Made by a program: the position numbers and the translations under genes
Origin: Acidobacteriota bacterium
Lineage (GTDB): Bacteria; Acidobacteriota; Polarisedimenticolia; Gp22-AA2
Length of the DNA stretch: 8,337 bases
Reading direction: 5' to 3'
NCBI GenBank assembly: GCA_016177515.1
Contig: JACOUZ010000034.1
Coordinates: forward strand, 1 to 8,337
The notes under the pieces: generated by a model
Told to the model about the DNA's origin: nothing
Seen by the model: only the letters and a program-made list of their open reading frames with translations
The model's database searches: none
Shown here: positions 1-6,358 of the stretch, piece by piece
How positions within the stretch are numbered: position 1 is the stretch's first letter
Layout: each line of letters begins with the position of its first letter

Positions 1-2216
1 CCGCCCGTCGCGGACGTGTCCCAGGCCGGGAAGCTGTACGTGCAGGGGGAGGTCGCGCAGGTCGCGAAGACCTCCTGGTTGTAGACGTCGGTCCCCGGGG
101 CCGTCAGGCTCGGGATGCGGACCTTGGCCCGGACGTAGGTGTTGGTGCCGCTGACGGTGACCGAGATCGGCACGCTGCCGCCGTTGCTCGAGGTGTCGGC
201 GGGGTTCGTCCCGAGCGTCCCGTTGAACGTGCAGTAGACCTCGACCGGGTCGGACCGGGCGCTCTCGTTGCCGCACAGGTCGGCGGCCGTGATGACGTAA
301 TACATCGAGTAGCCGTTGCTGAGGTCCCGGTGGTCGGTGCTGTCCAGCGAGTCGTCGTAGACCGGCGTCGCCGCCATGCCCCTGTACGTGAAGCTGCCGG
401 GCGAGATGCTCCCCAGCGGCGTGCCGGTCGGCAGCTTGACCCGGTAGACCTTGTACTGCTCGATGTAGATGGTGGTGCCGCCGACGTTGGTGGTCACGGG
501 GGTCCACGTCAGGTGGATGTTCGTCTTGGAGGTGCGGTTGCCGCTCAGGCCGGTCGGCTTGGACGGGGCAATGACCGTCACCGCCTGGCCCGAGACCGCC
601 GCGCTGGCCGCGCCGGCCACGTCGCACTTGTCGACCGCCACCAGCCTGTAATAGTAGGTCTTGCAGTTGGCGACGAAGTTGTCGGTGAACGAGGTCGCGC
701 CCACTCCGAGCACGCCGGTGGCGGCGACCATGTTCGTGCCGTCGTTCGGCGTGAAAGCCGACACGATGTCCCGGTACAGCTTGTAACCCTTGGCGTCGCG
801 CATGATGGTGAAGCCGCCGATCTGGTTCGGGTCGCCGGAAAGGGTGTTGGCGTTCGCCTTCACCTCGTCCCAGGTCACCTGCACTTTGCTGTCGAGGGGC
901 GCCAGCGTGCCGTTGCCGGTCGCCTTCAGATTCTGCGGCGTGCCGGGGGTGGTGGCCTCCGACACCGCGACGCAGGGCGGCGAGGACGTCGGCGACCAGT
1001 TGCTCGAGTTGCCGGTCGCGTCTTTGGCCAGCACCTGGAAGCAGTACGTGCTGCCCTGCGTCAGGCCCGGGACGAACCCGTGTCCCAGGTAGTCCGTGGT
1101 GCCGTACTCGATGTGCGGGTACGGAATTCCCAGCGTCGTGAAGGTCGAAGGGGACCCGTTCGGCCAGTACTTGACGCTGTAGGAGGTCACGCCCGAAGTG
1201 GACGACGGCGGGTCCCACTTCACCAGGACGCCCTGGCAATGGCCAGCCACCAGGCTCACGTTGGTCGGCGAGGGCGGCGGGGTCACGTCCAGGTCGCGGA
1301 TTCCGGTCTTCCCCAGGTTCTCGGGATTGACGTCCGACCGGAGATCGAACTTGCGGTAGTGCGACGTGGCGGTGGCGTCGGTGGGGTCGGTGTAGTCCAG
1401 GTCCTCGTCGGCCGTCATGCCCACGACGCTGACGCTGATCCGGCGGATGCGCGAGCGCGTCAGGCTGTTGCCGTCGCCGCCGCCGATGTCGTCGGCGCTG
1501 CTGGCCGGCGTGTTGGGGCTGATCAGGGCGGCGGCGTCGTTGTAGTAGAGGAACGTCATGCTGCGGATGTTCTCCGCCACCGGCTCGTAGACGAAGTTGG
1601 TCGACCCCTGCGGCGACGACGGGAAGGCCCCCGTCACGTCGGCCAGGGTGACCCGGTACAGCGTGTACGGCGGGTTGCTCTGGTTCAGGACGACGTTCGG
1701 GATCGTGACCGTCTTGACCGCCTTGCTGCGCGGCTTGTCCGGGTCGAGGCGCAGGGTGAGGGTCTCGGCGCCGGTGGGGCCGGGCTTCGCCAGGACGTAG
1801 GTGACGATCTCGTCGTTGCCGGTGGAGACGACGCTGTAATTGGATCCGGGAAGCACGGACTCCGGCGTGACGCTGGCGGCCGGGTCCTCGAAGTCGAAAT
1901 CGCCGCGCACGGTGACGGCGGTGTCCCAGGCGCCCTCCACCTGCTCGTCCACCCGGGTGCTGTCGCCGTCCGGGTTGTAGTTGAAGCCGGCCAGCCGGAT
2001 GTCCGAGATCATGCGGTCGAAGGCCACGCGCGTCCCCTGCTGCTGGTCGGTGAAGTTCTCGCCCGACTTGTACGACTTCTGGGCGGCGCTGTAGAGAATG
2101 AAGGCCACCGCGGCGGCGATCGCGAAGATGGCGGATGCCACCATCATCTCGATCAGACTGAACCCCCTGCCGGCCTGCTCCGTGGACGTCCGGTTGCTGA
2201 ACACGCTGTCCTCCAT
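1..2216 (-). CDS. PilW-like minor prepilin fused to fibronectin type III repeats (partial, C-terminus beyond the window)
   Basis: The frame runs without a stop from ATG 2216 to the left edge (738 codons plus 2 nt), so the C-terminus is missing. The N-terminus has a prepilin signal: after RG (17-18) the mature protein begins FSLIEMMVASAIF with Glu at +5 (E23). Residues about 24-43 form the hydrophobic pilin helix. The motif FDRMISDIRLAGFN (66-79) and the region up to about 305 look like PilW. Three fibronectin type III-like domains follow, at about 312-417, 423-547 and 550-660. Each opens with a proline-rich P-x-x-P-x-N/G-L-type strand, has a V-x-W strand, and ends with the YxFQVLAKD / YYYRLVAVD / YYVITAAD strand. 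A further beta-rich domain begins near 661. Cysteines cluster in or near these domains (C327, C392, C415; C518, C531; C648, C662; C720, C725), suggesting disulphides outside the cytoplasm. The start is supported by GAGGGG 7 nt upstream; it lies 47 nt after the PilV-like gene. Ordinary PilW proteins lack the FN3 part. Inferred role: tip-exposed minor pilin/adhesin. Confidence 0.9.
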   Translation of the reverse strand, partial: MEDSVFSNRTSTEQAGRGFSLIEMMVASAIFAIAAAVAFILYSAAQKSYKSGENFTDQQQGTRVAFDRMISDIRLAGFNYNPDGDSTRVDEQVEGAWDTAVTVRGDFDFEDPAASVTPESVLPGSNYSVVSTGNDEIVTYVLAKPGPTGAETLTLRLDPDKPRSKAVKTVTIPNVVLNQSNPPYTLYRVTLADVTGAFPSSPQGSTNFVYEPVAENIRSMTFLYYNDAAALISPNTPASSADDIGGGDGNSLTRSRIRRISVSVVGMTADEDLDYTDPTDATATSHYRKFDLRSDVNPENLGKTGIRDLDVTPPPSPTNVSLVAGHCQGVLVKWDPPSSTSGVTSYSVKYWPNGSPSTFTTLGIPYPHIEYGTTDYLGHGFVPGLTQGSTYCFQVLAKDATGNSSNWSPTSSPPCVAVSEATTPGTPQNLKATGNGTLAPLDSKVQVTWDEVKANANTLSGDPNQIGGFTIMRDAKGYKLYRDIVSAFTPNDGTNMVAATGVLGVGATSFTDNFVANCKTYYYRLVAVDKCDVAGAASAAVSGQAVTVIAPSKPTGLSGNRTSKTNIHLTWTPVTTNVGGTTIYIEQYKVYRVKLPTGTPLGSISPGSFTYRGMAATPVYDDSLDSTDHRDLSNGYSMYYVITAADLCGNESARSDPVEVYCTFNGTLGTNPADTSSNGGSVPISVTVSGTNTYVRAKVRIPSLTAPGTDVYNQEVFATCATSPCTYSFPAWDTSATG

Positions 2217-2263
2217 TCCGCCGCCCCTCGGGGTCGGCTGGCCCTTCTCCTCCCTGCGCAACT

Positions 2264-2743
2264 CTAGAACCTCACCGTCGACAACGACACCGACTGCGGC
2301 CGCGCGAGCTCGGTCCAGGTGACCGTCACCGTCATGCGGATGCCGGTGGCGGTGCCGAAGTTCGGCGTCCCCGGCCCCTGCGGCAGGATGGTCACCGTGG
2401 CCACCCCGTTGTCGAGCTTGCGGCTGATCTCCGCCTGCCAGGAGGCGATGGCGCTGCCGGTGGTCGTGCTGGCGACGGTCCTGGTGGTGTCGGTCGCCAC
2501 GGCACCGAACGTCGTGTACAGGGCGGTGAACGACAGGCTGTCGAACGATTCCATGATGGCGTGGCAGATGGTCGTGGCCTCGGTCATCGTCTTGCCGGTC
2601 TTGAGCTGGCGGCCTCCCAGGATGAACATCGAGCAGATCGACAGCAGGACCCCGGCCAAAACGCCGATGGCGATGACCACCTCGACCAGGCTGAACCCCC
2701 GATCGTTTCTGCCGCGTCCGACTGCCAGCGCTGCCCTGCTCAT
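2264..2743 (-). CDS. pilV: PilV-like type IV minor prepilin
   Basis: A complete 159-residue prepilin. The short basic leader ends RG (15-16) and is followed by FSLVEVVIAIGVLAGVLLS, with Glu at +5 of the mature protein (E21), the residue needed for processing and for pilin-pilin contacts. Residues 17-40 form the single membrane/coiled helix. The rest is a small Ser/Thr-rich beta domain ending in the strands VTVTWTEL and VSLSTVRF. PilV-family minor pilins sit between a FimT/GspH pseudopilin and PilW in many T4P operons, and that order is seen here. Family assignment rests on the N-terminus and this gene order; the globular part alone is not diagnostic, and GspI/GspJ-like pseudopilin is the alternative. 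ATG 2743 is preceded by GGGGAG 6 nt upstream and lies 16 nt after the stop of the upstream pseudopilin gene, so the two are surely co-transcribed. Substrate of PilD by inference. Confidence 0.88.
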   Translation of the reverse strand: MSRAALAVGRGRNDRGFSLVEVVIAIGVLAGVLLSICSMFILGGRQLKTGKTMTEATTICHAIMESFDSLSFTALYTTFGAVATDTTRTVASTTTGSAIASWQAEISRKLDNGVATVTILPQGPGTPNFGTATGIRMTVTVTWTELARPQSVSLSTVRF

Positions 2744-2759
2744 GTCCTTCTCCCCGCGC

Positions 2760-3257
2760 CTAGAAGGTGCTGTAGGCCGTCGACACCGTGCCGGTCGGGG
2801 TCACGGTGATGGTGTACCGGTCGTTGCGCTCGTTGTTGATCATCATGCTCACCCGCACGGTCGAGTTGCCGGAGGCCCCGGTCGAACCGTTGATGTTGAA
2901 GGTGATCGACGCGGCGCTCGTGGTCTCGATGTTCACGCCGCCCAGCCGGACCGTGATCGCGTCCCCCTTGTAGTTCGTGTAGGAGTATTGGTTCGGCGCG
3001 GTGGCGTCCGCCTGGTTGTTGATCGTCATCGTGCGCGGCGCCCGGTTCGAGACCGCGTTGTAGCGCTGCGCCCGGATGTCGGTCGCCAGCCCGTCGGCGA
3101 CCGAGCGGACCTTGTAAGACTTGTACGCCTCGTTCAGCGCCGGCCCGCCGAAGACGATGAACAGCCCCATCAGCGCGATGACGATCAGGAGCTCCGGGAA
3201 CGAGTACCCCCGTTCTCCGCAGCCTGCCTGTCTCGGTGTTCGTCGCCGTCGGTCCAT
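2760..3257 (-). CDS. GspH/FimT-type pseudopilin, first gene of the minor-pilin operon
   Basis: Encodes 165 residues. The leader MDRRRRTPRQAGCGERG is strongly basic and ends at a G17|Y18 cleavage site, followed by YSFPELLIVIALMGLFIVFG with Glu at +5 (E22). The +1 residue is Tyr instead of the usual Phe/Met, but FPELL is typical of GspH/FimT. Residues 50-80 (VRSVADGLATDIRAQRYNAVSNR, then a TMTIN strand) match the GspH pattern, where a long helix with an A-x-x-L-x-x-D-I-R-x-A-R-like motif leads into a beta domain. The C-terminal half is Asn/Thr/Ser-rich and ends in the strand pair RYTITVTPTG / VSTAYSTF. The frame stays open upstream to 3383, but ATG 3257 is preferred: AGGAG lies 8 nt upstream, a prepilin leader of normal length results, and the longer version would run across the predicted sigma-54 promoter. 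Minor pseudopilins of this class prime pilus or pseudopilus assembly at the tip. Confidence 0.9.
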   Translation of the reverse strand: MDRRRRTPRQAGCGERGYSFPELLIVIALMGLFIVFGGPALNEAYKSYKVRSVADGLATDIRAQRYNAVSNRAPRTMTINNQADATAPNQYSYTNYKGDAITVRLGGVNIETTSAASITFNINGSTGASGNSTVRVSMMINNERNDRYTITVTPTGTVSTAYSTF

Positions 3258-3265
3258 CGCGCTCT

Positions 3266-3270
3266 CTCCT
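3266..3270 (-). promoter_or_regulatory. Shine-Dalgarno site deciding the GspH/FimT start
   Basis: On the minus strand the sequence reads AGGAG followed by AGAGCGCG and then ATG at 3257, an 8-nt spacing. It is the only strong ribosome-binding site near the gene and supports the short (165-residue) version over the start at 3383. Confidence 0.75.
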
Positions 3271-3302
3271 GCTCGATCCTGGCGTTTCGTCCCGCCGCGT
3301 CT

Positions 3303-3328
3303 CCGGGCCGCATTCGCCTGCCGCCCGG
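3303..3328 (-). promoter_or_regulatory. Possible hairpin in the 5' leader of the minor-pilin mRNA
   Basis: The arms CCGGGC (3303-3308) and GCCCGG (3323-3328) are perfectly complementary, with a 14-nt loop. They lie inside the predicted leader (3337 to 3258), upstream of the ribosome-binding site. No T-tract follows. GC-rich arms of six bases occur by chance in such DNA, so a regulatory role is only a possibility. Confidence 0.25.
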
Positions 3329-3347
3329 CCGCGGCACCCTGGACACC

Positions 3348-3363
3348 AGCAACCGATGTGCCA
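3348..3363 (-). promoter_or_regulatory. Sigma-54 (RpoN) promoter of the minor-pilin operon
   Basis: Read on the minus strand, 3363..3348 is TGGCACATCGGTTGCT. It has TGGCAC at -24 and TTGCT at -12, with the required 10 nt between the invariant GG (3362-3361) and GC (3350-3349). Against the consensus TGGCACG-N4-TTGCW only the seventh base (A for G) differs. Placing the C of GC at -12 puts the transcription start near 3337, giving a leader of about 80 nt before the pseudopilin ATG at 3257. The site lies in the only sizeable non-coding gap of the window and points the right way. Sigma-54 promoters need an AAA+ enhancer-binding activator. The kinase just upstream is of the NtrB/PilS type that commonly partners with such activators. 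Confidence 0.82.
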
Positions 3364-3470
3364 CCGGCGGACGGGGAACGCACAGGCGACCCAAGTGCGG
3401 CACGACAAGGGGTTGAGCCGGGGAGGGCCGCTACCGGATCGGTTACGGATTCGTCTCCGGCACGAAGAGT

Positions 3471-3485
3471 GTTACAGGACGTAAC
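3471..3485. promoter_or_regulatory. Candidate enhancer-binding (UAS) inverted repeat upstream of the sigma-54 promoter
   Basis: GTTACAGGACGTAAC is a perfect 5-bp inverted repeat (GTTAC / GTAAC) with a 5-nt spacer. Its centre lies about 141 bp upstream of the predicted start at 3337, within the usual range for activators of sigma-54 promoters. A further single GTTAC half-site occurs at 3442-3446 (centre about -107), in a gap that is otherwise very GC-rich. The position and symmetry are seen directly; that it binds a PilR/NtrC-like activator is inference. Confidence 0.4.
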
Positions 3486-3490
3486 GGCGG

Positions 3491-3508
3491 CGGGCTCCGG
3501 TCCGCCCG
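3491..3508 (-). other. Weak hairpin just after the kinase stop codon
   Basis: The arms CGGGC (3491-3495) and GCCCG (3504-3508) enclose an 8-nt loop, starting 10 nt past the end of the kinase gene. No run of T follows on the minus strand, so it does not qualify as a standard intrinsic terminator. It could be a simple 3' end structure, or chance in GC-rich DNA. No better terminator is visible in the gap. Confidence 0.25.
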
Positions 3509-3518
3509 GCGAGGCGCG

Positions 3519-5471
3519 TCAGAGCGGCGGCGCGGCAGCGGGGGCGCCGGGGCAGGCCGGGAGGATGAGCGCGAAGGTGGTGCCGCGCCCCGGATCGCTT
3601 TTGACCTCGACCTGGCCGTCGTGGACGACGGCGGTCTTCTGGACCAGCGCCAGCCCCAGCCCGGTACCGCGCACCTTGGTGGTGAAGAACGGCGTGAAGA
3701 TGCGCGGCAGGACCTCCATCGCGATCCCCGGACCGTTGTCCTCGACCACCAGCCGCACGCCCCCTTGCGGGTCCGACTGCGGCTCGCTGTGGACGACGAC
3801 CCGCCGCGCCGCCGCCCCCGGTCCCCGATCAGAAGCCGCCGCGGCGGACGGCGGGAAGGCCTCGATGGCGTTCATCAGCAAGTTTCTTATCGCCTGCCGG
3901 ACCAGGGCCTCGTCGGCGACGATGCGCGGGAAGGCCCCCCGCACCTCGACCGCCACTCCGGCCGGCGCCGCCTCTTCGCGCGCCTCGCGCGCCAGATTGT
4001 CCACGAGGTCCTGCAGGTCGACCTCCGACAGGTTGAGCGTGACCGGCCGGGCATAGCGCAGGAAATCGGTGACGACACGCTCGATCCCCTCCACCTCCCT
4101 GAGGATCGTCTCGGCGTGCTCGCGCGGCGAGGAGGGTCCCATATGGCCGTTGCTCTTGAGAATCAGCCTGGCGAGCCCGTGAATGGTCGCCAGGGCGTTT
4201 CTGAACTCGTGGGCGATGCCGGCCGACATCTCCCCCAGGGCCACGAGGTTCTCCTTCAGGCCGACCTTTTCCCGGAGCGCCTTGATCTCGGTGAGGTCGG
4301 CCAGGAGACAGAAGACCCCCTCGGGCGGCCGCCCGGGCGGGGAGAGCTCGGACCCCGGCCTGACGGGCGAGACCATCGCGCCGAGGTGGGTCACCTTGCC
4401 GGCGGGATCGAGAAGCGGCACGACCTCGCGCGACAGGCTCTCGCCGGTCTGGAGGCTCCGGGCGATCAGGTCGATCAGCCTTTCGGAGCGGCCGAGAAGG
4501 TCGCCGTACTTCCGGCCGACCGACGATCCCCGATCGAGCCCTAGAAGGCGCTCCGCCGCCGGATTCAGGACCGCCAGCCGGCCGTCCCGATCGAACACCA
4601 AAACGGCGCTGGACATGCCCCCCACGAGCTGCTCGGAGGCCAGGGCCTGCGGCGATGCCCGGTCGCCCGCCCCCTTCAGACGCTGCAGCTCCCCTTCCTG
4701 TTCGCGCAGCTTGTCGAGCACTCCCTGGAAGGCCTGCACCAGGTCGTCGGTCTCGTCCCGCCCGGCGGCCCCGGCCAGCCCGGCCACCTGCCCGGGGGCC
4801 TGGCCCGCGGCCGACAGCAGGCGCCGGTACGGCTGCAGGAGCCAGCGAGCGAACAGAATCACCAGCGCCAGGATGAACACCAGCCCCGCCGCCTGGAACG
4901 CCGCGATCAGGGTCAGGTTGAAATCGACCGCTCCCAGGGCCGGCACGTCGGTGGTCAGGCGGATGACGGCGACAGTCGCGCGCCCCTTGTCCTGGATCGG
5001 GCGGTAGGCCTCGAGGGTCGCGTAGCTCGAGTAGCGCACGCGGTCGAGCGGCGCAATCACGCTCCCTCCCGCCTGCAGGCGGCGGGAGGCGGAGGGATCC
5101 TCCGCGAGCCGGGCGTCCTTCCTGCCGACGCGCTCCGGGTCGGACGACGACAGCACGCTGCCGTCGAGCGCCAGGATCTCGATCTGCAGCATTCCCTTCT
5201 GCCGCGCCATCAGGTTCAGGAACGTGGGCGGGATGTAGGGCTGCGTTCCCGGGGAGACGCGGAGGCCACGGAGCATCTGGTCGCGCTCCAGCTCCGCGCG
5301 CACCAGGTCGGCCTGCAGCGCCAGGCGCGTGCCGACCTCTTTCTGGATGGCGTCGCGCGCCGAGACCAGGAGGTGGAAGTCGAGGAAGATAGCGACCGCC
5401 AGGAAGAGCACCAGAAGGACGAGGAACACCTTGATCTGCCCCTCGTAGCTGTGCAGGAGCGATCGCTTCAC
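3519..5471 (-). CDS. PAS-containing sensor histidine kinase (NtrB/PilS-like)
   Basis: A 650-residue membrane sensor kinase. It has TM1 about 13-33, an extracytoplasmic Cache-like region about 36-180 (including a YRPIQDKGRATVAVIRL segment), TM2 about 186-208, and a degenerate HAMP/coiled linker about 211-266. A PAS domain spans about 280-395 (VLVFDRDGRLAVLNPAAERL). The transmitter is complete: H-box GEMSAGIAHEFRNALATI with phospho-acceptor H421, N-box RNLLMNAIEA (N534), G1 VEDNGPGI (D578), F-box FTPFFTTK (592-599) and G2 GTGLGLAL (602-609). The H-box and F-box are of the NtrB/AtoS/PilS type, whose partners are often sigma-54 activators. The frame is open upstream to 5816, inside pilD, but GTG 5471 is the natural start: it overlaps the pilD stop as GTGA and has GGGAG 7 nt upstream, implying translational coupling. 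No response regulator lies beside it in the window. It may control the sigma-54 promoter located immediately downstream. PilS of Pseudomonas has more membrane segments, so the symbol is withheld. Confidence 0.93.
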   Translation of the reverse strand: MKRSLLHSYEGQIKVFLVLLVLFLAVAIFLDFHLLVSARDAIQKEVGTRLALQADLVRAELERDQMLRGLRVSPGTQPYIPPTFLNLMARQKGMLQIEILALDGSVLSSSDPERVGRKDARLAEDPSASRRLQAGGSVIAPLDRVRYSSYATLEAYRPIQDKGRATVAVIRLTTDVPALGAVDFNLTLIAAFQAAGLVFILALVILFARWLLQPYRRLLSAAGQAPGQVAGLAGAAGRDETDDLVQAFQGVLDKLREQEGELQRLKGAGDRASPQALASEQLVGGMSSAVLVFDRDGRLAVLNPAAERLLGLDRGSSVGRKYGDLLGRSERLIDLIARSLQTGESLSREVVPLLDPAGKVTHLGAMVSPVRPGSELSPPGRPPEGVFCLLADLTEIKALREKVGLKENLVALGEMSAGIAHEFRNALATIHGLARLILKSNGHMGPSSPREHAETILREVEGIERVVTDFLRYARPVTLNLSEVDLQDLVDNLAREAREEAAPAGVAVEVRGAFPRIVADEALVRQAIRNLLMNAIEAFPPSAAAASDRGPGAAARRVVVHSEPQSDPQGGVRLVVEDNGPGIAMEVLPRIFTPFFTTKVRGTGLGLALVQKTAVVHDGQVEVKSDPGRGTTFALILPACPGAPAAAPPL

Positions 5472-6283
5472 CGTCCCGCTCCCGCCAGGTCGAGGTACAG
5501 GCGTACCCAGGACTCGCCCACGAACATCGCCAGGATCGCCGCCCCCCCGAGGAAGACGCCGTACGGCAGCTTCGATTTCCAGCCGTAGCCGCGCCACATC
5601 ATCATGGCCACGCCGAACATCGCCCCCGAGATCGCGCCGAAGAACAGGGTGAAGAGCAGGAGCCTGACCCCCAGGAAGGCGCCGATCATCGCCAGGAGCT
5701 TGAAGTCCCCCTGCCCGATGCCGTCCTCCCGGCGGTCCCGGCGCACGCCGCGCGCCGCCTGCCACAGGCGATAGGCTTCGTTGATCGTGAAGGGCAGGGC
5801 GAAGCCGAGCGCGCATCCCGCGATGGCCCCGATCACCGGCCGGTCCTGGCCCACCCGCAGGGGGCTGGTCAGGAGCCCGAGGGCGATGCCGGGCAGGGTG
5901 ATGGCGTTCGGCAGGATCTGGTGCAGGGCATCGATGACGATGAGCGCCAGGAGCGCCGCCACGAGCAGGGCGTCGAGGGCGAAGGCGAAGCCGGGTCCCC
6001 GCTTCAGGAACAGCAGGACGAACAGGATCGACGTCGCCGCCTCGACCAGCGGATAGCGCAGGGAGATGGGAGCGCGGCAGTGACGGCAGCGCCCGCCGAG
6101 GATCAGGAAGGACAGGACCGGGATGTTGTCATGCCAGGCGATCGCCCGGCCGCAGCCCGGGCAGGCCGACCGCGGCCTCACGACCGAAGCGCGCCGCGGC
6201 AGGCGGTGGATGCAGACGTTCAGGAAGGAGCCGATGCAGGCGCCCGTTCCGGCGACCAGGAGCCACAGGACGATTGACGGCAT
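5468..6283 (-). CDS. pilD: Type IV prepilin peptidase / N-methyltransferase (A24 family)
   Basis: Integral membrane aspartyl protease that cleaves prepilin leaders after Gly and N-methylates the new N-terminus. Numbered from ATG 6283 (271 residues), it shows GSFLNVCIHRLPR (18-30) and two zinc-type cysteine pairs in the methyltransferase region: CPGC (41-44) and CRHC (66-69). RYPLVEA follows at 76-82. The two catalytic aspartates are D118 in LIVIDALHQILPN and D193 in GIGQGDFKLLA, the G-x-G-D-x-K signature. Several hydrophobic segments give the usual polytopic profile, and the length is normal. The frame extends to a TTG at 6301, but ATG 6283 has AAAGGA 9 nt upstream and gives the typical short N-terminus. 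Its stop overlaps the kinase start (GTGA). Substrates are probably the three prepilins encoded about 2 kb downstream. All cysteines and both aspartates are present, so both activities are expected. Confidence 0.96.
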   Translation of the reverse strand: MPSIVLWLLVAGTGACIGSFLNVCIHRLPRRASVVRPRSACPGCGRAIAWHDNIPVLSFLILGGRCRHCRAPISLRYPLVEAATSILFVLLFLKRGPGFAFALDALLVAALLALIVIDALHQILPNAITLPGIALGLLTSPLRVGQDRPVIGAIAGCALGFALPFTINEAYRLWQAARGVRRDRREDGIGQGDFKLLAMIGAFLGVRLLLFTLFFGAISGAMFGVAMMMWRGYGWKSKLPYGVFLGGAAILAMFVGESWVRLYLDLAGAGR

Positions 6284-6292
6284 CAGCGCGAG

Positions 6293-6298
6293 TCCTTT
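6293..6298 (-). promoter_or_regulatory. Shine-Dalgarno site deciding the pilD start
   Basis: On the minus strand AAAGGA is followed by 9 nt and then ATG at 6283. This favours the ATG over the in-frame TTG at 6301, which lies upstream of the site. Confidence 0.65.
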
Positions 6299-6304
6299 CA
6301 ACCC

Positions 6305-6317
6305 GGGCGCGGCGCCC
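6305..6317. repeat. GC-rich inverted repeat between the TPR gene and pilD
   Basis: GGGCGC-G-GCGCCC reads as a 6-bp inverted repeat about one base. It lies just upstream of the pilD ribosome-binding site. It could form an RNA hairpin near the pilD start or be chance symmetry in GC-rich DNA; no T-tract is present. Confidence 0.3.
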
Positions 6318-6346
6318 CGAAACCCGCCCGCTGGCCCCGGCCGGCT

Positions 6347-6358
6347 CCCGGCGCCGGG
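6347..6358. repeat. Perfect 12-bp palindrome after the TPR gene stop
   Basis: CCCGGCGCCGGG is fully self-complementary and abuts the TGA of the TPR-like gene. Together with the repeat at 6305-6317 it makes this 75-nt gap, the widest in the upstream operon, unusually structured. No T-run follows, so it is not a standard terminator. Confidence 0.3.

Noticed and set aside
330..2267. 645-codon open frame on the plus strand
   Set aside because: It lies exactly antisense to the PilW-FN3 gene. Its product is a low-complexity Arg/Gly/Val/Asp string without any domain, as expected for the opposite strand of a GC-rich gene. The minus-strand frame has clear prepilin and FN3 motifs.
3258..3383. Upstream extension of the GspH/FimT gene to ATG 3383
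   Set aside because: The extra 42 residues would put the pilin cleavage site far from the N-terminus, cross the sigma-54 promoter and the predicted transcription start, and lack the strong ribosome-binding site found before 3257.
2740..3408. 222-codon minus-strand frame overlapping the GspH/FimT gene
   Set aside because: It is an out-of-frame reading of the same strand with a His/Arg/Gly-rich product and no prepilin signal, whereas the neighbouring frame carries the full pseudopilin signature.
5472..5816. Upstream extension of the kinase to 5816
   Set aside because: This part lies inside pilD in another frame and encodes an Arg/Gly/Pro-rich string with no domain. The GTG at 5471 with its own ribosome-binding site and the GTGA overlap explains the true start.
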